A DNA stretch of 51,989 bases from Bacteroidales bacterium (GTDB lineage: Bacteria > Bacteroidota > Bacteroidia > Bacteroidales > Bacteroidaceae). The translations under genes and the position numbers were made by a program. Positions 16,790 through 25,935 of the stretch are shown one piece after another. Where the stretch lies: positions 1-51,989 of the forward strand of contig JALFUO010000092.1 in the NCBI GenBank assembly GCA_022784065.1. The letters run 5' to 3'. The notes beneath the pieces are model-generated. The model did no database searches, was not told the origin of the DNA, and was given only the letters and a program-made list of their open reading frames with translations. Position 1 is the first letter of the stretch; each line of letters opens with the position of its first letter.

Positions 16790-17209
16790 CTACTGAACCA
16801 GTTGCCCGTATTTCGCGGTCTGTATGCCCTCACGGATTATCCGCGCGGGATTGCCCGCCACGATAGAATTGGGGGGGGTATTTCTGGTAACTACGCTCCC
16901 CGCTCCTACTATTACGTTGTCGCCAATCGTCACACCGCAGAGCACCAAAGCGTCCGCGCCGATGAAGCAACGCTTGCCGATGCGCGTGTCCGCGTGGCGA
17001 CGGAGGCAATAATCGTGCGAGAGGATGCGTGCACCGGAGGCGATGTAACTTTCCTCGCCAATATGAATGCCGCGCGGGTTCACCTTGTCGAGGCGGCTGC
17101 CGAAAGAGACGAGTGCCGTGGGGTGGATATCCATTTTGAGCCAGCGCGTCTGATAGAGGTAGCGGAGGCGGCAAACTGCCAGCCTTATGTAGTCTTTAAG
17201 CGGCAACAT
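16790..17209 (-). CDS. Left-handed beta-helix O-acyltransferase
   Basis: 139 residues with hexapeptide repeats ([LIV]-G-x4 type) forming a left-handed beta helix: IGEESYIASGARI, IGKRCFIGADALVLCGVTIGDNVIVGAGSVV and the closing VAGNPARIIR. Such enzymes O-acetylate sugars of capsules and O antigens using acetyl-CoA. His66 of LSHDYCLRRH is a candidate catalytic residue. The gene contains a run of eight Cs on the coding strand (16878-16871) at codons 111-113, before the last hexapeptide and C-terminal 29 residues; slippage there would cut off that end. Confidence 0.88.
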   Translation of the reverse strand: MLPLKDYIRLAVCRLRYLYQTRWLKMDIHPTALVSFGSRLDKVNPRGIHIGEESYIASGARILSHDYCLRRHADTRIGKRCFIGADALVLCGVTIGDNVIVGAGSVVTRNTPPNSIVAGNPARIIREGIQTAKYGQLVQ

Positions 17210-17221
17210 TTTTCTTATTAT

Positions 17222-18403
17222 TTATGCAATATATTCTTCTTCAAGCAGGCAAAAGGTGAGGGCGTAGAGCAAGTCGGTGTGGAACATCGAGCCGCCTTGC
17301 GTCACCTGAAATGAAAAATTCATCAGCCAAAGCGCGAGGGCGAGGCGGTACGTGGGGCACTGCTTGCGCCTGCGGATAAACGCGAAGAGCGCGATGAGCA
17401 TCAGAAACATAAGCAGCAGGCCGACGATGCCGTTGCGTGCCAGCATATCCACAAAGCCATTGTGCGCTCCCACGCGGTTGCGTGTCTTGAGCAGGATGTA
17501 GTCCATCTCGTCTTGCGTGGACATGCCAATGATTTGTTCCAAGAGCGTACCGTTGGCATAGCGTTCGAGGGCGGCTGCCGAGTATTCGCTGCGTCCCGAG
17601 TCTATATTCACCTTCTCGTGGGTTTGCAGATTGTTGCCCATAATGCGGTCGCGGAACATCTCGTTCGTGAGCATCATGTACGTAACACCGCTAACGAGTA
17701 CAGCACTAATGCCTATAATGCCAAACCACTGGCGCACAGTCGCATCTTTCGGCCAAAAGAGTACGAAGATGGCCAAGAGGCACATCAGCCAGCCCGTGCG
17801 GGCAAAGCCCAAGTACATGGCATAGGCGGCGATGGCCAGGACAAAGACGTTGTAAACCTTTTCCGAGCGTGTTTCAAACCGCCCCATCTTGAAGAAGTGC
17901 AGGATAACGGCGATGCAAATGCCCATAATCACCGACATGGCGTGCTGATTTTGAAAGATGCCGGAGTAAGCCACGAAAGTGCCGTAGTCATGCCCCGAAC
18001 TGAGCATCGGCAAGCCGAGAAAGATGGGGATATTCGTCAGCACGAAGTATTGGCACAGCGTGAGCAGGGTCTTCTCCAAGGTTTCCTTTGCCTTAATCTG
18101 CGTTTGCACGAAACTGAACAGCAGGGGGAGGAAGAGGAACTTGATGCTCGCCTGCACATTGGTGATGAGGTCGGTCACCGTGCCAGCGTTGAAGAGGCTC
18201 TTAAACGAAATCCAGTATTGTGTCTGCGTCCACAGGGGCGCAGGCTTGCTGCGATACTGGAACACGATATAGAGCATATAGCCTGCCAGGGGCAACTTCC
18301 ACAGCTGCGACACGGGCATGCCGCCCATATTTACCGGCTCGGAGTAGAAGAGCAGGAAAAATGGCACAAACAGCAGGCAATATGTCGAAAGTTTCAGCGG
18401 CAC
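17222..18403 (-). CDS. wzy: Wzy-type polysaccharide polymerase / O-antigen ligase family protein
   Basis: No ATG lies near the expected start. The GTG at 18403, just inside the upstream gene (10-base overlap), gives 393 residues that open with PLKLSTYCLLFVPFFLLFY, a first membrane helix. About ten or more hydrophobic segments follow, with a large loop and the Wzy_C/ligase-like motif GAHNGFVDMLARNGIVG near the C terminus. It likely polymerises repeat units on the periplasmic side. The alternative, an O-antigen ligase, cannot be excluded, but wzx, wzc and wza in the same operon favour a Wzy pathway. Confidence 0.8.
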   Translation of the reverse strand: MPLKLSTYCLLFVPFFLLFYSEPVNMGGMPVSQLWKLPLAGYMLYIVFQYRSKPAPLWTQTQYWISFKSLFNAGTVTDLITNVQASIKFLFLPLLFSFVQTQIKAKETLEKTLLTLCQYFVLTNIPIFLGLPMLSSGHDYGTFVAYSGIFQNQHAMSVIMGICIAVILHFFKMGRFETRSEKVYNVFVLAIAAYAMYLGFARTGWLMCLLAIFVLFWPKDATVRQWFGIIGISAVLVSGVTYMMLTNEMFRDRIMGNNLQTHEKVNIDSGRSEYSAAALERYANGTLLEQIIGMSTQDEMDYILLKTRNRVGAHNGFVDMLARNGIVGLLLMFLMLIALFAFIRRRKQCPTYRLALALWLMNFSFQVTQGGSMFHTDLLYALTFCLLEEEYIA

Positions 18404-19326
18404 TGTTTTGGGAGTCTTACATATATATATCTTTTCACAAAGAACCACTGCTGCGCGAAGTCCAAAGCGCGGAAGTTCGCCCACGAAGCAATGAAGCGGT
18501 CCATGCCATGCTTTTTGAGCAGGCGGGTCACCTCGGCAGCGGGCACGCGCTCGGCGTAGAGGCACATCATCTTGAAGTTGCAGCGGCGCAACGCCTGCCT
18601 TTGCCGCTCTATGTAGGGCATACAGCATTCGGTCATCGCTTTGTTTGAGATAATGATGCTTTCTGCTTCTTTCAGGGTATAGGTGGCGTGAGTGGCGGAC
18701 TGCTGATTCTCAATGTAATGATACACCGTGGCATCAATCGTCCGCAGATGGCGGGCCAGTTGCACGAGTTGATAGAACAGGCAACCGTCTTCGCTGATGG
18801 TAAGCCCGTCGTAGTATTTGAGGTCTGGCGAGCGAAACAACTCTGCGTTGTAGAGTTTGCCGCAGAGACTGTGTTTCAGCCGCTCGGTGAGCAGATGGTC
18901 GTAAATCTGCGTGTGGAGCATAGTGTCGAGCGGCTGGTTGGCTATCAATTCCTCCCTGCCGTTTGATCTCTTTTTCAAGATATTTCCGCACACGATATCG
19001 GCTTCGCCCCGCGCCTCTATGAGCCGCTGCACGGCATCAAGGGGCAACTCATCATCGGCATCGAGAAACATAATGCAGTCGCCCGTCGCCGCCCGGCAAC
19101 CGTCGCGGCGCGTGAGCATCAGCCCCCGGTTGCGCTCGTGCTCCACTATTCTAATGCGCGGATTGCTCTTTTCGTAAATGCGCAGCATATCGCGCGAGCC
19201 GTCGGCCGAAGCATCGTCCACCAGCACTGCCTCAACGTCGCGATAGGTCTGCCGCAGCACGGAGTTGACGCAACGCTCGAGCGTGCGTTCGGCATTATAG
19301 ACGGGGATTATGATTGAGACCTTCAT
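18394..19326 (-). CDS. GT2-family glycosyltransferase
   Basis: 310 residues. The N-terminal GT-A fold shows SIIIPVYNAERTLERCVNSVL (4-24), VDDASADGS (37-45) and the metal-binding DADDE (about 87-91). The remainder is typical of capsule GT2 enzymes. Its ATG overlaps the stop of the upstream GT2 gene (ATGA). Donor and acceptor sugars cannot be deduced. Confidence 0.9.
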   Translation of the reverse strand: MKVSIIIPVYNAERTLERCVNSVLRQTYRDVEAVLVDDASADGSRDMLRIYEKSNPRIRIVEHERNRGLMLTRRDGCRAATGDCIMFLDADDELPLDAVQRLIEARGEADIVCGNILKKRSNGREELIANQPLDTMLHTQIYDHLLTERLKHSLCGKLYNAELFRSPDLKYYDGLTISEDGCLFYQLVQLARHLRTIDATVYHYIENQQSATHATYTLKEAESIIISNKAMTECCMPYIERQRQALRRCNFKMMCLYAERVPAAEVTRLLKKHGMDRFIASWANFRALDFAQQWFFVKRYIYVRLPKQCR

Positions 19327-20162
19327 ACTTCTTTAAGCGTTATATCTGCCGCTTGCTTGGTCCAGCCCCTGAATTTGCGCTTGCGCAAACAGCGGGCGAA
19401 GGGGGCAAAGCGGTTGAACCACGAGGCTATTGTTTCGGAAAGGCGCATGCGGCGCACTGTGGCGCGGGCGCGGCGCATTTCCTCCTCCGGCGCACCGAGG
19501 CGACGCAGTATCTGCAAGCGTTCCTGCCAGGCGCGGCTCAGGCTGCTGTTCGACACGCCCTGCTCACACTCGAAGAGCGACACGATGCCGGGGTAAGCGG
19601 CGCACCGGCCACCGCCGAGCAGCATTTTCTGGAAGAAATAATAGTCGGCGGCAATCTTCAAATCTTCGGGATAGGGATTGCCGAGCAGTGCCTCGCGGCG
19701 GATAAAGGCGGAGGGGTGCGAAAGGTTGGCGTCGCGCCACACATTGCCTGTCGGCACGGCGGCGGCCTTGTCGCGGTAGGCATCTGCCACGAAGCAGCGC
19801 GTGCCGCCCTCTATCACGTCCTCGCCGCGGTCGGCGTAATGGGCAAACACATCTGCCACCACGCGGTCGTTGAAGAAATAGTCGCCGGCGTTCCTGAACA
19901 GCACCCAGTCGCCCGTTGCGACCTGCACGCCTTTGTTCATGGCGTGGTAGATGCCTCGGTCGGGCTCCGACACGGTGTAGGCGAGGCGGTCGGCATAGCG
20001 GGCTATGATGCCTGCGGTGCCGTCGGTGCTGCCGCCGTCGATCACGATGTACTCGAGATTTCGGTACGTCTGCCGCAGCACGTTTTGCATCGTCCTTTCC
20101 ACAAGGGCGGCGCAGTTGTACGTGACGGTGATGACGGATATTTTGGGCTGCGGGTTCGGCAT
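19323..20162 (-). CDS. GT2-family glycosyltransferase (WcaA-like)
   Basis: The ATG at 20162, two bases after the upstream stop, gives 279 residues. The GT-A core shows ISVITVTYNCAALVERTM (8-25), IDGGSTDGT (about 41-49), and the pattern SEPDRGIYHAMNKGV...GDWVLFRNAGDYF, where the usual DxD acidic pair is replaced by NAGD. This variant is common in the 'DRGIYDAMNKG' subgroup of GT2 enzymes in Bacteroidetes capsules. HPSAFIRREAL lies in the acceptor region. Longer upstream starts would overlap the preceding gene heavily. Confidence 0.88.
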   Translation of the reverse strand: MPNPQPKISVITVTYNCAALVERTMQNVLRQTYRNLEYIVIDGGSTDGTAGIIARYADRLAYTVSEPDRGIYHAMNKGVQVATGDWVLFRNAGDYFFNDRVVADVFAHYADRGEDVIEGGTRCFVADAYRDKAAAVPTGNVWRDANLSHPSAFIRREALLGNPYPEDLKIAADYYFFQKMLLGGGRCAAYPGIVSLFECEQGVSNSSLSRAWQERLQILRRLGAPEEEMRRARATVRRMRLSETIASWFNRFAPFARCLRKRKFRGWTKQAADITLKEV

Positions 20163-20164
20163 AT

Positions 20165-21400
20165 TTACTGTATTATTTCCTGATACAACTTTATATATTT
20201 CTCTGCCACGGCAGCGGGTCGGAAAGCGGAGCAGGCTTCTTGCCGGATGGCCTCCTTGTCGTAGGTGCGCCCCAGAACGTGCCGCAGGGCGCGGGCGAGG
20301 TCGTCGATGTCGCCCACGCGGCAAAGCGCGCCGTTGCGCTCATTGATGATTTCGGGAGCAATGCCTACGGGCGTGCTTACCACGGGCGTGCCGCAGCAAA
20401 GGGCTTCTACCACGGTCTTGCCAAAGGATTCCTGATAGGACGGGGCGGCAAAGACATCGGCGGCGGAGTAAACGGACGACAGTTGGTCCACCGTGGTGAT
20501 ATGCCCGAAGAAGCGGCAGCCCCGAGGCAGCGGACCGCTGTAATCGTTGGTTCCCACGCAGAGCACGTTAAGCGGCACGGAGGTCTTGGCCTGCAAACGC
20601 TGCACGGCAAGTGCAAGGTCGGCAAATCCTTTGCGCTCGTCGCCGATGGCGCAACTCACAAACGCTATGACGGCATCGTTCTCGCCGATGCCCAGATATT
20701 TGCGTGCTTCGTTGCGGCAATAGGGGCGGAAGTCGTCGGCGTTGATGGCGTTGGGGATAACCGTCACAGGGCGGCCGGCGAAGCACGCGCTTTGCGTGCA
20801 ATAGCCGCGCATATTGTTGGAGAGCGCCACGATGTGCAACCGTTCGCACTCCGCCACGGCGCGTTTCTTAATGGCGGCAAAATCGTCTTCTATTTCGGCA
20901 AAATAGGGATAGAACTCTTCCTTGTCGGAAGTATAATGGAAGCCGCCCAAGCCGGGGTTCTCGTCTCTCATCGTCCAGACTATGGGCTTGCGCACGTTTC
21001 GGAAGAAACTTTCGTAGTCGAGGAAGTCTGCCACAAAGTGGAGGTTGATCACGTCGGCCTCCTGCACCAGCGGGTGCTCTGAAAGGTCGTAGGGCGTGAC
21101 GGGCATGGAGTAGTGCACCCAGTGCTTGCTGCGTATCTTGTAGAGCGTCCTTCTGTATCTGTCGTACCTGTTCAGGCAGATGCCGAAGCGGCGTGCCGCC
21201 TTTTGCAGAAACATCGCCGCGCTGCTCGTCCCCCACATGTATTGGTTGGGCTCGGTTTGGAACACAGTGTCCAAGTCGGTACGCTTGAGTGCCACGAGCA
21301 CCTTGCTGTCGATGCCTTGGGCCAGGAGGGCGAGATGCTGGTTGAGCATGCCTGCGCCTGCGCCGCCTCGGTCGGAGAGTGCTATGTGGAGGACTTTCAT
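20165..21400 (-). CDS. GT4-family glycosyltransferase
   Basis: 411 residues with a GT-B fold. The N terminus MKVLHIALSDRGGAGAGMLNQHLA has the glycine-rich acceptor loop, and PSYQESFGKTVVEALCCGTPVVSTPVG is the donor-binding EX7E region. The N-terminal form (SDRGGAG...N-H) resembles the WcaC/'glycosyltransferase involved in colanic acid' subgroup. It is the first glycosyltransferase after the flippase; the 122-base spacer contains a dispersed repeat. Confidence 0.88.
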   Translation of the reverse strand: MKVLHIALSDRGGAGAGMLNQHLALLAQGIDSKVLVALKRTDLDTVFQTEPNQYMWGTSSAAMFLQKAARRFGICLNRYDRYRRTLYKIRSKHWVHYSMPVTPYDLSEHPLVQEADVINLHFVADFLDYESFFRNVRKPIVWTMRDENPGLGGFHYTSDKEEFYPYFAEIEDDFAAIKKRAVAECERLHIVALSNNMRGYCTQSACFAGRPVTVIPNAINADDFRPYCRNEARKYLGIGENDAVIAFVSCAIGDERKGFADLALAVQRLQAKTSVPLNVLCVGTNDYSGPLPRGCRFFGHITTVDQLSSVYSAADVFAAPSYQESFGKTVVEALCCGTPVVSTPVGIAPEIINERNGALCRVGDIDDLARALRHVLGRTYDKEAIRQEACSAFRPAAVAEKYIKLYQEIIQ

Positions 21401-21479
21401 GGAGCGTTATCTTTTTATATACCTACTATAATTCAATAATTATGATTGATGTCTATATTATCTTCATTTACATGCACCT

Positions 21480-21541
21480 TTGGCTGCGGCTCGGCATAGC
21501 CCGAACAAGTTCGGCTCTGCGCTCACCTTGCACAAACGTTC
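21480..21541. repeat. Dispersed GGCTGCGGCTCGGC repeat with covarying hairpin (copy 1)
   Basis: The element reads GGCTGCGGCTCGGCATAG, then the hairpin CCGAACAAGTTCGG, then CTCTGCGCTCACCTTGCAC. Related copies with different but still self-pairing hairpins occur at 23221, 39803 (reverse), 46868 and 49003-49116. This copy lies in the spacer and overlaps the downstream-side leader between wzx and the next gene. Confidence 0.75.
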
Positions 21542-23034
21542 TTCAAAATTTTCCTGCGCTCGTTTCGGGTCAGTCCGATTGCCCAGATGAGGGCGGCGGT
21601 GAGCAGGAAGCAGAGGGCGATGCCGCAGAGGCGGTGCAAGGGAGCGTTGATGCCGAGCTGCGCGTACGCCCAAAGCACGGCCCCCATGACGAGGGCGATG
21701 ATGCCGGGGCGAACATACGCCTCGCGGACATACTGCCAAGAGTCGAAACCCAAGAGGCGGCGCAGCAGAATCAGTTTGATGACCCGCGCCAGCGCATCGG
21801 CAATGATGAAGAGCACGAGGAGCGACACGGGCGGGTAGCCGAGGCTATACAGCACGTAGCCCACGGGCAGGCATACCAGCATCAGCGCGGAAATCTCTAT
21901 CTTGAACCACTTGATGCGCCCGGAGGCATTGACGAGGTTGTAGATGCCGCCGCAGGTGACGGATACGCCGCCGATGATGATGTTGTAGAACGTGAACTCC
22001 ACCGCGCCGTCGGGCACTTGCCCCAGCCACAGGTGCAGCAGATAGCCCAGTTCGATGAGCATGGGGAAGCAGAGCAGTTCGAAGAGCAATATCGTGAAGC
22101 GTCCGAGCTTGTTGCAGAGGTAGGTGTAGCGCGGCTTGTCGCCTGCGGCGTACGCCTGTATGATTTGCGGCGCGGAAGCCCCGTCGAATTTCGTGGAGAA
22201 GTCTGCCACGTAGGTATTCACCGTTTTGCTGATGGCAAAAGCGCCGTTGACCGCCGTGTTGAAGAAGGCGTTGATGAGCAGGTCCGCGCCCGAGGTACGC
22301 GCCATGTAGGCCATTGTGGCGAGCATGTTCCAATTGTTAAAGACAAGCACCTCGCGGTATCGCTGCCAGCCGCTCACATAACGCAGCCGCACGGTGTCGC
22401 GCCACTGCTTGCGGGCATAGAGGTGGTAGACGGCAAACGTGTTGACCGTCGTGAGGCTGTAAATCACGGCGTAGAGGCGCAGGGCATAGGGACCGTCGTA
22501 AAGCGCGAGCAGCAAGATGCAGCCAAGGCGCACAAAACTGTTGGCGATGTCGAGCGCGGTGAGAAAGCCGAAGCGCTCATGGGCGCTGAAGAGGCTTTGG
22601 TAGGGGCTGTTGACGATGCCGAGGCAGGCGGTGGCGATGGAAATGTGGAAGACGATAAGGGCATCGTCCATTTTCCCGTCTGCCACGTTGAGTTTGTTCT
22701 CGATGTACCACAGGCCGATGGTTTCTGCCAAGAGGGCCACGATGAGCGCGAGGGCGATGTGCAGCAACAGGCAGATGTTGAACGTGGCATTGGGATTGCC
22801 CCCGGGGCTGCCCATCTCGGTGTTGAGAAACCGAGCCGTAGCTTTCGACAGCGAGCCGCTGATGAAAGTGAACATGGCCAGCACGCCGCCCACTACGGCA
22901 AAGAGCCCGAAGTCTGACACGCCGAGCACCTCGAGCACAAGGCGCGAGGTGTAGAGGCCTATCACCGTCATGGTGAAAAGCCGCACGTACATGTAGCCCG
23001 TGTTCTTCGCGATGCGTCGGTTGGCTGTGGTCAT
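21523..23034 (-). CDS. wzx: Polysaccharide repeat-unit flippase (Wzx, MOP superfamily)
   Basis: 503 residues with about twelve to fourteen hydrophobic helices and a positively charged N terminus (TTANRRIAKNTGYMYVRL). The segment SRLVLEVLGVSDFGLF is characteristic of Wzx/RfbX flippases. It moves undecaprenyl-linked repeat units to the outer face of the inner membrane. It is separated from wzc by a 345-bp gap filled by element R3. The end of the gene is GC-rich and partly overlaps the dispersed repeat at 21480-21541, which appears to supply its last codons. Confidence 0.9.
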   Translation of the reverse strand: MTTANRRIAKNTGYMYVRLFTMTVIGLYTSRLVLEVLGVSDFGLFAVVGGVLAMFTFISGSLSKATARFLNTEMGSPGGNPNATFNICLLLHIALALIVALLAETIGLWYIENKLNVADGKMDDALIVFHISIATACLGIVNSPYQSLFSAHERFGFLTALDIANSFVRLGCILLLALYDGPYALRLYAVIYSLTTVNTFAVYHLYARKQWRDTVRLRYVSGWQRYREVLVFNNWNMLATMAYMARTSGADLLINAFFNTAVNGAFAISKTVNTYVADFSTKFDGASAPQIIQAYAAGDKPRYTYLCNKLGRFTILLFELLCFPMLIELGYLLHLWLGQVPDGAVEFTFYNIIIGGVSVTCGGIYNLVNASGRIKWFKIEISALMLVCLPVGYVLYSLGYPPVSLLVLFIIADALARVIKLILLRRLLGFDSWQYVREAYVRPGIIALVMGAVLWAYAQLGINAPLHRLCGIALCFLLTAALIWAIGLTRNERRKILKNVCAR

Positions 23035-23078
23035 GGTAGGTGGGATATGCTTATATATTTTTAAGGTTGATTGGATTT

Positions 23079-23343
23079 GACAAAAACATTCAAAACCGCT
23101 TGTCCTGTGTGGCCTTACGGCTCGCCTTATCGGAGTAGGGGCGTTCTGCAGAACGCCCGCCGTGTGCGCCGAAAGGCTCGACTAATGCAGACAACCGATT
23201 ACCGGGCGTTTTAAATAATGTCGGCTGCACTCGGCAATTCAAGTTAACTTGATTGCGCTCGTTTGCACGCCATTTGCAAAACGCCCCTACTGGCGCGTGC
23301 CCTCGGGCTTCAAACGAAGCAAGCGGTTTTTACGGTTTTTGTC
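23079..23343. repeat. Compound inverted-repeat element R3 with nested repeats
   Basis: Outer ends GACAAAAACATTCAAAACCGCTTG... and CAAGCGGTTTT...GTTTTTGTC match R1 and R4. The interior has been replaced: it holds a GTAGGGGCG-flanked unit (23135-23290) which in turn contains a copy of the GGCTGCGCTCGGC hairpin repeat (23221-23270). It fills most of the wzx-wzc gap inside the polysaccharide operon. Confidence 0.8.
23135..23290. repeat. GTAGGGGCG...CGCCCCTAC repeat unit nested in R3
   Basis: The left end has the palindrome GGGCGTTCTGCAGAACGCCC (23139-23158); the right end TTTGCAAAACGCCCCTAC (23273-23290) is the related half. The same unit, with the two palindromes complete and inverted, lies at 39617-39709. 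Nesting in R3 suggests it inserted after R3. Confidence 0.75.
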
Positions 23344-23378
23344 AAATTCTACAACTAAGTAAACCGATAGGTTATGTT

Positions 23379-25511
23379 TTAATAATACGACCTCCCGTAT
23401 CTCCCATACCTCTTGCCGTAACGGTAGCCGTAGCGATTGCCCATGTCGGACGCATTGAGGATAACGGAGAGATGCTTGTAATTCCCGTTGGCAGCGTCAG
23501 CCTCGAGGTCGGGAATACGCTTGCGCAGGAAGAGGCCGGCACGGACGATGAAGAGCGTGCGGTCGGCGTGGCGCTCAATAATATCCACGTCGGCGAGCGT
23601 GGTTGTGGGCGGGCAGTCAATCAGCACGAAGTCGTACCGATGGCGCACCTCGGCAATGAGCCGGGAGAGGCGGTCGCCCGAGAGCAGTTCCGTGGGGTTG
23701 GGCGGTATCGTGCCCACAGGCAGGACGTACAGGTTGGGATAGGCTTGCGACTCTACGATGAGTTCGTCTATATTGTCGTGGCGCTCACCGAGATAGTCTG
23801 CAAGTCCTGCCGACTTGGAGTGGAAGCTGCGGGTGGCGGAGGCGTGGCGCAGGTCACCGTCGATGAGCAGTACCTTGTGCTCCTTAATCGCCATGGCCAC
23901 GGCAAGGTTCACCGATACGAACGTCTTGCCCGAACTGGGGTTGCCGGAGGTGACGATGTAGACATTGCCGCCGTGTCCCTTGCCGGTCATAAATTCGAGG
24001 TTGGTGCGGATAATGCGGAAAGCCTCGTTGATGAGGTTTTGGCTATCGGTCTTCACCACGATGATGTCTTTTGTTCTGTGATGCCTATGCACGTGCCGCA
24101 GGGCGGAGCGCAACTTTTGCCACATGCCCTTGGGCGAGAAGTCGTAGAGGGGCACTTCGCCGATGAGCGGGAGCGTGGAGCGGTGCTCTATGTCGTAGCG
24201 GTCGCGCACGGTGGTATTCATGCTTTCCTTCACAAAGAGCACTGCCACGGGTATCACAAACCCCATGAGCACTGCCACAAGCAGCACCATGCGCGTGTTG
24301 GGCGACGTGGGCAGGTCGCTGCCGTGGGGCATGTCGATGACCTGCGTGTTGAGCGAGGTGTAGGTTTGGTTGATTTCGTTCTCCTCTTTCTTTTGCAGCA
24401 GATAGAGGTAGAGGCTTTCCTTCACCTTTTGCTCGCGCTCCACCGACACGAGATGCTTGGCCTGCTCGGGGTTGGAGGAGAGTTTGCTGCTTGCCTCTCC
24501 GTTGTAGCCTTGCAGGGCTTGCAACTGAATGTCTATGGTCTTGATTTGGTTGGTGATGGTGGCGAAAATATTCCCCCGCACGTCTTCCAACTCTGCCTCC
24601 TGCTTGATGATGAGCGGATTTTGCGCCGACGTGCCGTAGAGGTTGCTCTTGAGCTGCATGAGCATCGTATTGTAGAGGTTGATTTGCGTTTCCGCCACCA
24701 CGTTGTTGATGCCTGAGTTGGTGGGCAGGAGCTGGTTGCGCGTAGACTTGTCGCGGAGGATGCCGAGGATATATTCCGCCATCGACTTTTGGTTGGTTAG
24801 GCGCAGTATCTCTGCGTCCGACTGGCTTTGCTGTTGCAGATAGATATCGCTCACCTGCTCGAGACTGGTGATGTTGTTGCGCATCTTAAAGGCGGAGATG
24901 CTGTCGTCCACGTTACCCAGTTCCTTTTCCAAGAGCGTGAGGCGGTCTTGAATGAAGCGCGAGGCGTTGGCCGTGACCAGGTTTTTGTCGGCCACCCATT
25001 GCTCGTTGTACACCTGCACCGCCATGCCCAGCACGCGCTCGGCCGTGACGGGCGAGGGGTCTGTGTAGGTGATGTTTACGATGGTGGACTTGTCGTTTTC
25101 TATCTTTGCTTTAAGCCTCCCGCGAATGCCCTCGGCCTTGCGCAGGGCATCGGCATCAGTGGTGCACTCTTTGGGGAAGAGGCGGCGGCACACTTCCGTC
25201 AGCACGCGCAGGGAGGTGAGTTCGCGCTGCACGTTGGCCACGTTGGTGCTCTGCTGCACGAGGCCGATGTTGTTAAAGTCTTCTTCCGACGGTGTTTTCA
25301 CCGCGCTCTTGCCCATCTGCTCCTGCTTCACAAGCACAGCCGCCTCACGCATATAGAGGGGCGGCGTGGTGAAGAGGTAGTAGAAGGCAATGCCGAGACA
25401 GAGGCAGAGGGAGAGCACGAACCAGCGGCGGTTGGCCTTGCAGATGCGCCACAGGTCGGTGAGCGTTACGAAATCTTCTGTGCCGTGTCGGCGTGTATCT
25501 TTTGCGTTCAT
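23379..25511 (-). CDS. wzc: Polysaccharide co-polymerase with cytoplasmic tyrosine autokinase (Wzc-like)
   Basis: 710 residues. A Wzz-type N-terminal domain has one membrane helix near residues 34-52, followed by long periplasmic coiled coils and a second helix near residues 398-418 after the PNTRM motif. The BY-kinase domain carries Walker A GNPSSGKT (523-530), Walker A' VLLIDGDLR and Walker B FVLIDCPP. The C terminus is a tyrosine cluster (GYRYGKRYGRYGRSYY), the expected autophosphorylation tail. It controls chain length and couples to Wza for export. Confidence 0.95.
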   Translation of the reverse strand: MNAKDTRRHGTEDFVTLTDLWRICKANRRWFVLSLCLCLGIAFYYLFTTPPLYMREAAVLVKQEQMGKSAVKTPSEEDFNNIGLVQQSTNVANVQRELTSLRVLTEVCRRLFPKECTTDADALRKAEGIRGRLKAKIENDKSTIVNITYTDPSPVTAERVLGMAVQVYNEQWVADKNLVTANASRFIQDRLTLLEKELGNVDDSISAFKMRNNITSLEQVSDIYLQQQSQSDAEILRLTNQKSMAEYILGILRDKSTRNQLLPTNSGINNVVAETQINLYNTMLMQLKSNLYGTSAQNPLIIKQEAELEDVRGNIFATITNQIKTIDIQLQALQGYNGEASSKLSSNPEQAKHLVSVEREQKVKESLYLYLLQKKEENEINQTYTSLNTQVIDMPHGSDLPTSPNTRMVLLVAVLMGFVIPVAVLFVKESMNTTVRDRYDIEHRSTLPLIGEVPLYDFSPKGMWQKLRSALRHVHRHHRTKDIIVVKTDSQNLINEAFRIIRTNLEFMTGKGHGGNVYIVTSGNPSSGKTFVSVNLAVAMAIKEHKVLLIDGDLRHASATRSFHSKSAGLADYLGERHDNIDELIVESQAYPNLYVLPVGTIPPNPTELLSGDRLSRLIAEVRHRYDFVLIDCPPTTTLADVDIIERHADRTLFIVRAGLFLRKRIPDLEADAANGNYKHLSVILNASDMGNRYGYRYGKRYGRYGRSYY

Positions 25512-25555
25512 GCGCTAATTATTTCTAATCAATATTTATATCGTTGGCTGAATAT

Positions 25556-25922
25556 GACAAAAACATTCAAAACCGCTTGACCTGTGTGGGCTGTCGCTTG
25601 CCTTATCTGAGAAAGCACGAGTCTGAAAGCAAGCTTTCGCCTCGTGCTTTCTCCGCTAAGGCTGCGGTCGGTTCCCGCCCGCCCACACAGGACAAGCAAA
25701 AAACAGAAAAAAGTAAAGCACTTTTCTTTACTATTTACTGCAAAAAGCAATCGTCCACTTTTTTCTGTTTTTTGCTTGCGGCGTTTGAAGCGGGCGGGAA
25801 CCGACCGCAGCCGCGGGGATTAAGGACGAGCGTGAGCCGATTAGGCTCACAGGCTCGGCATTAAGACCGGCGGCGTGCCCTTGGGCTTCAAACGATGCAA
25901 GCGGTTTTTATGGTTTTTGTCT
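25556..25922. repeat. Compound inverted-repeat element R4 (R1 in reverse orientation)
   Basis: The outer stem is GACAAAAAC/GTTTTTGTC. The 16-bp arm CTTGACCTGTGTGGGC (25576-25591) pairs with 25681-25696, the central 22-bp repeat pairs 25693-25714 with 25757-25778, and the TGAAGC hairpin comes last. Arm order and strand are those of the reverse complement of R1. It fills the 424-bp wzc-wza gap in the polysaccharide operon. Confidence 0.85.
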
Positions 25923-25935
25923 ATTTTCAAAGGGA

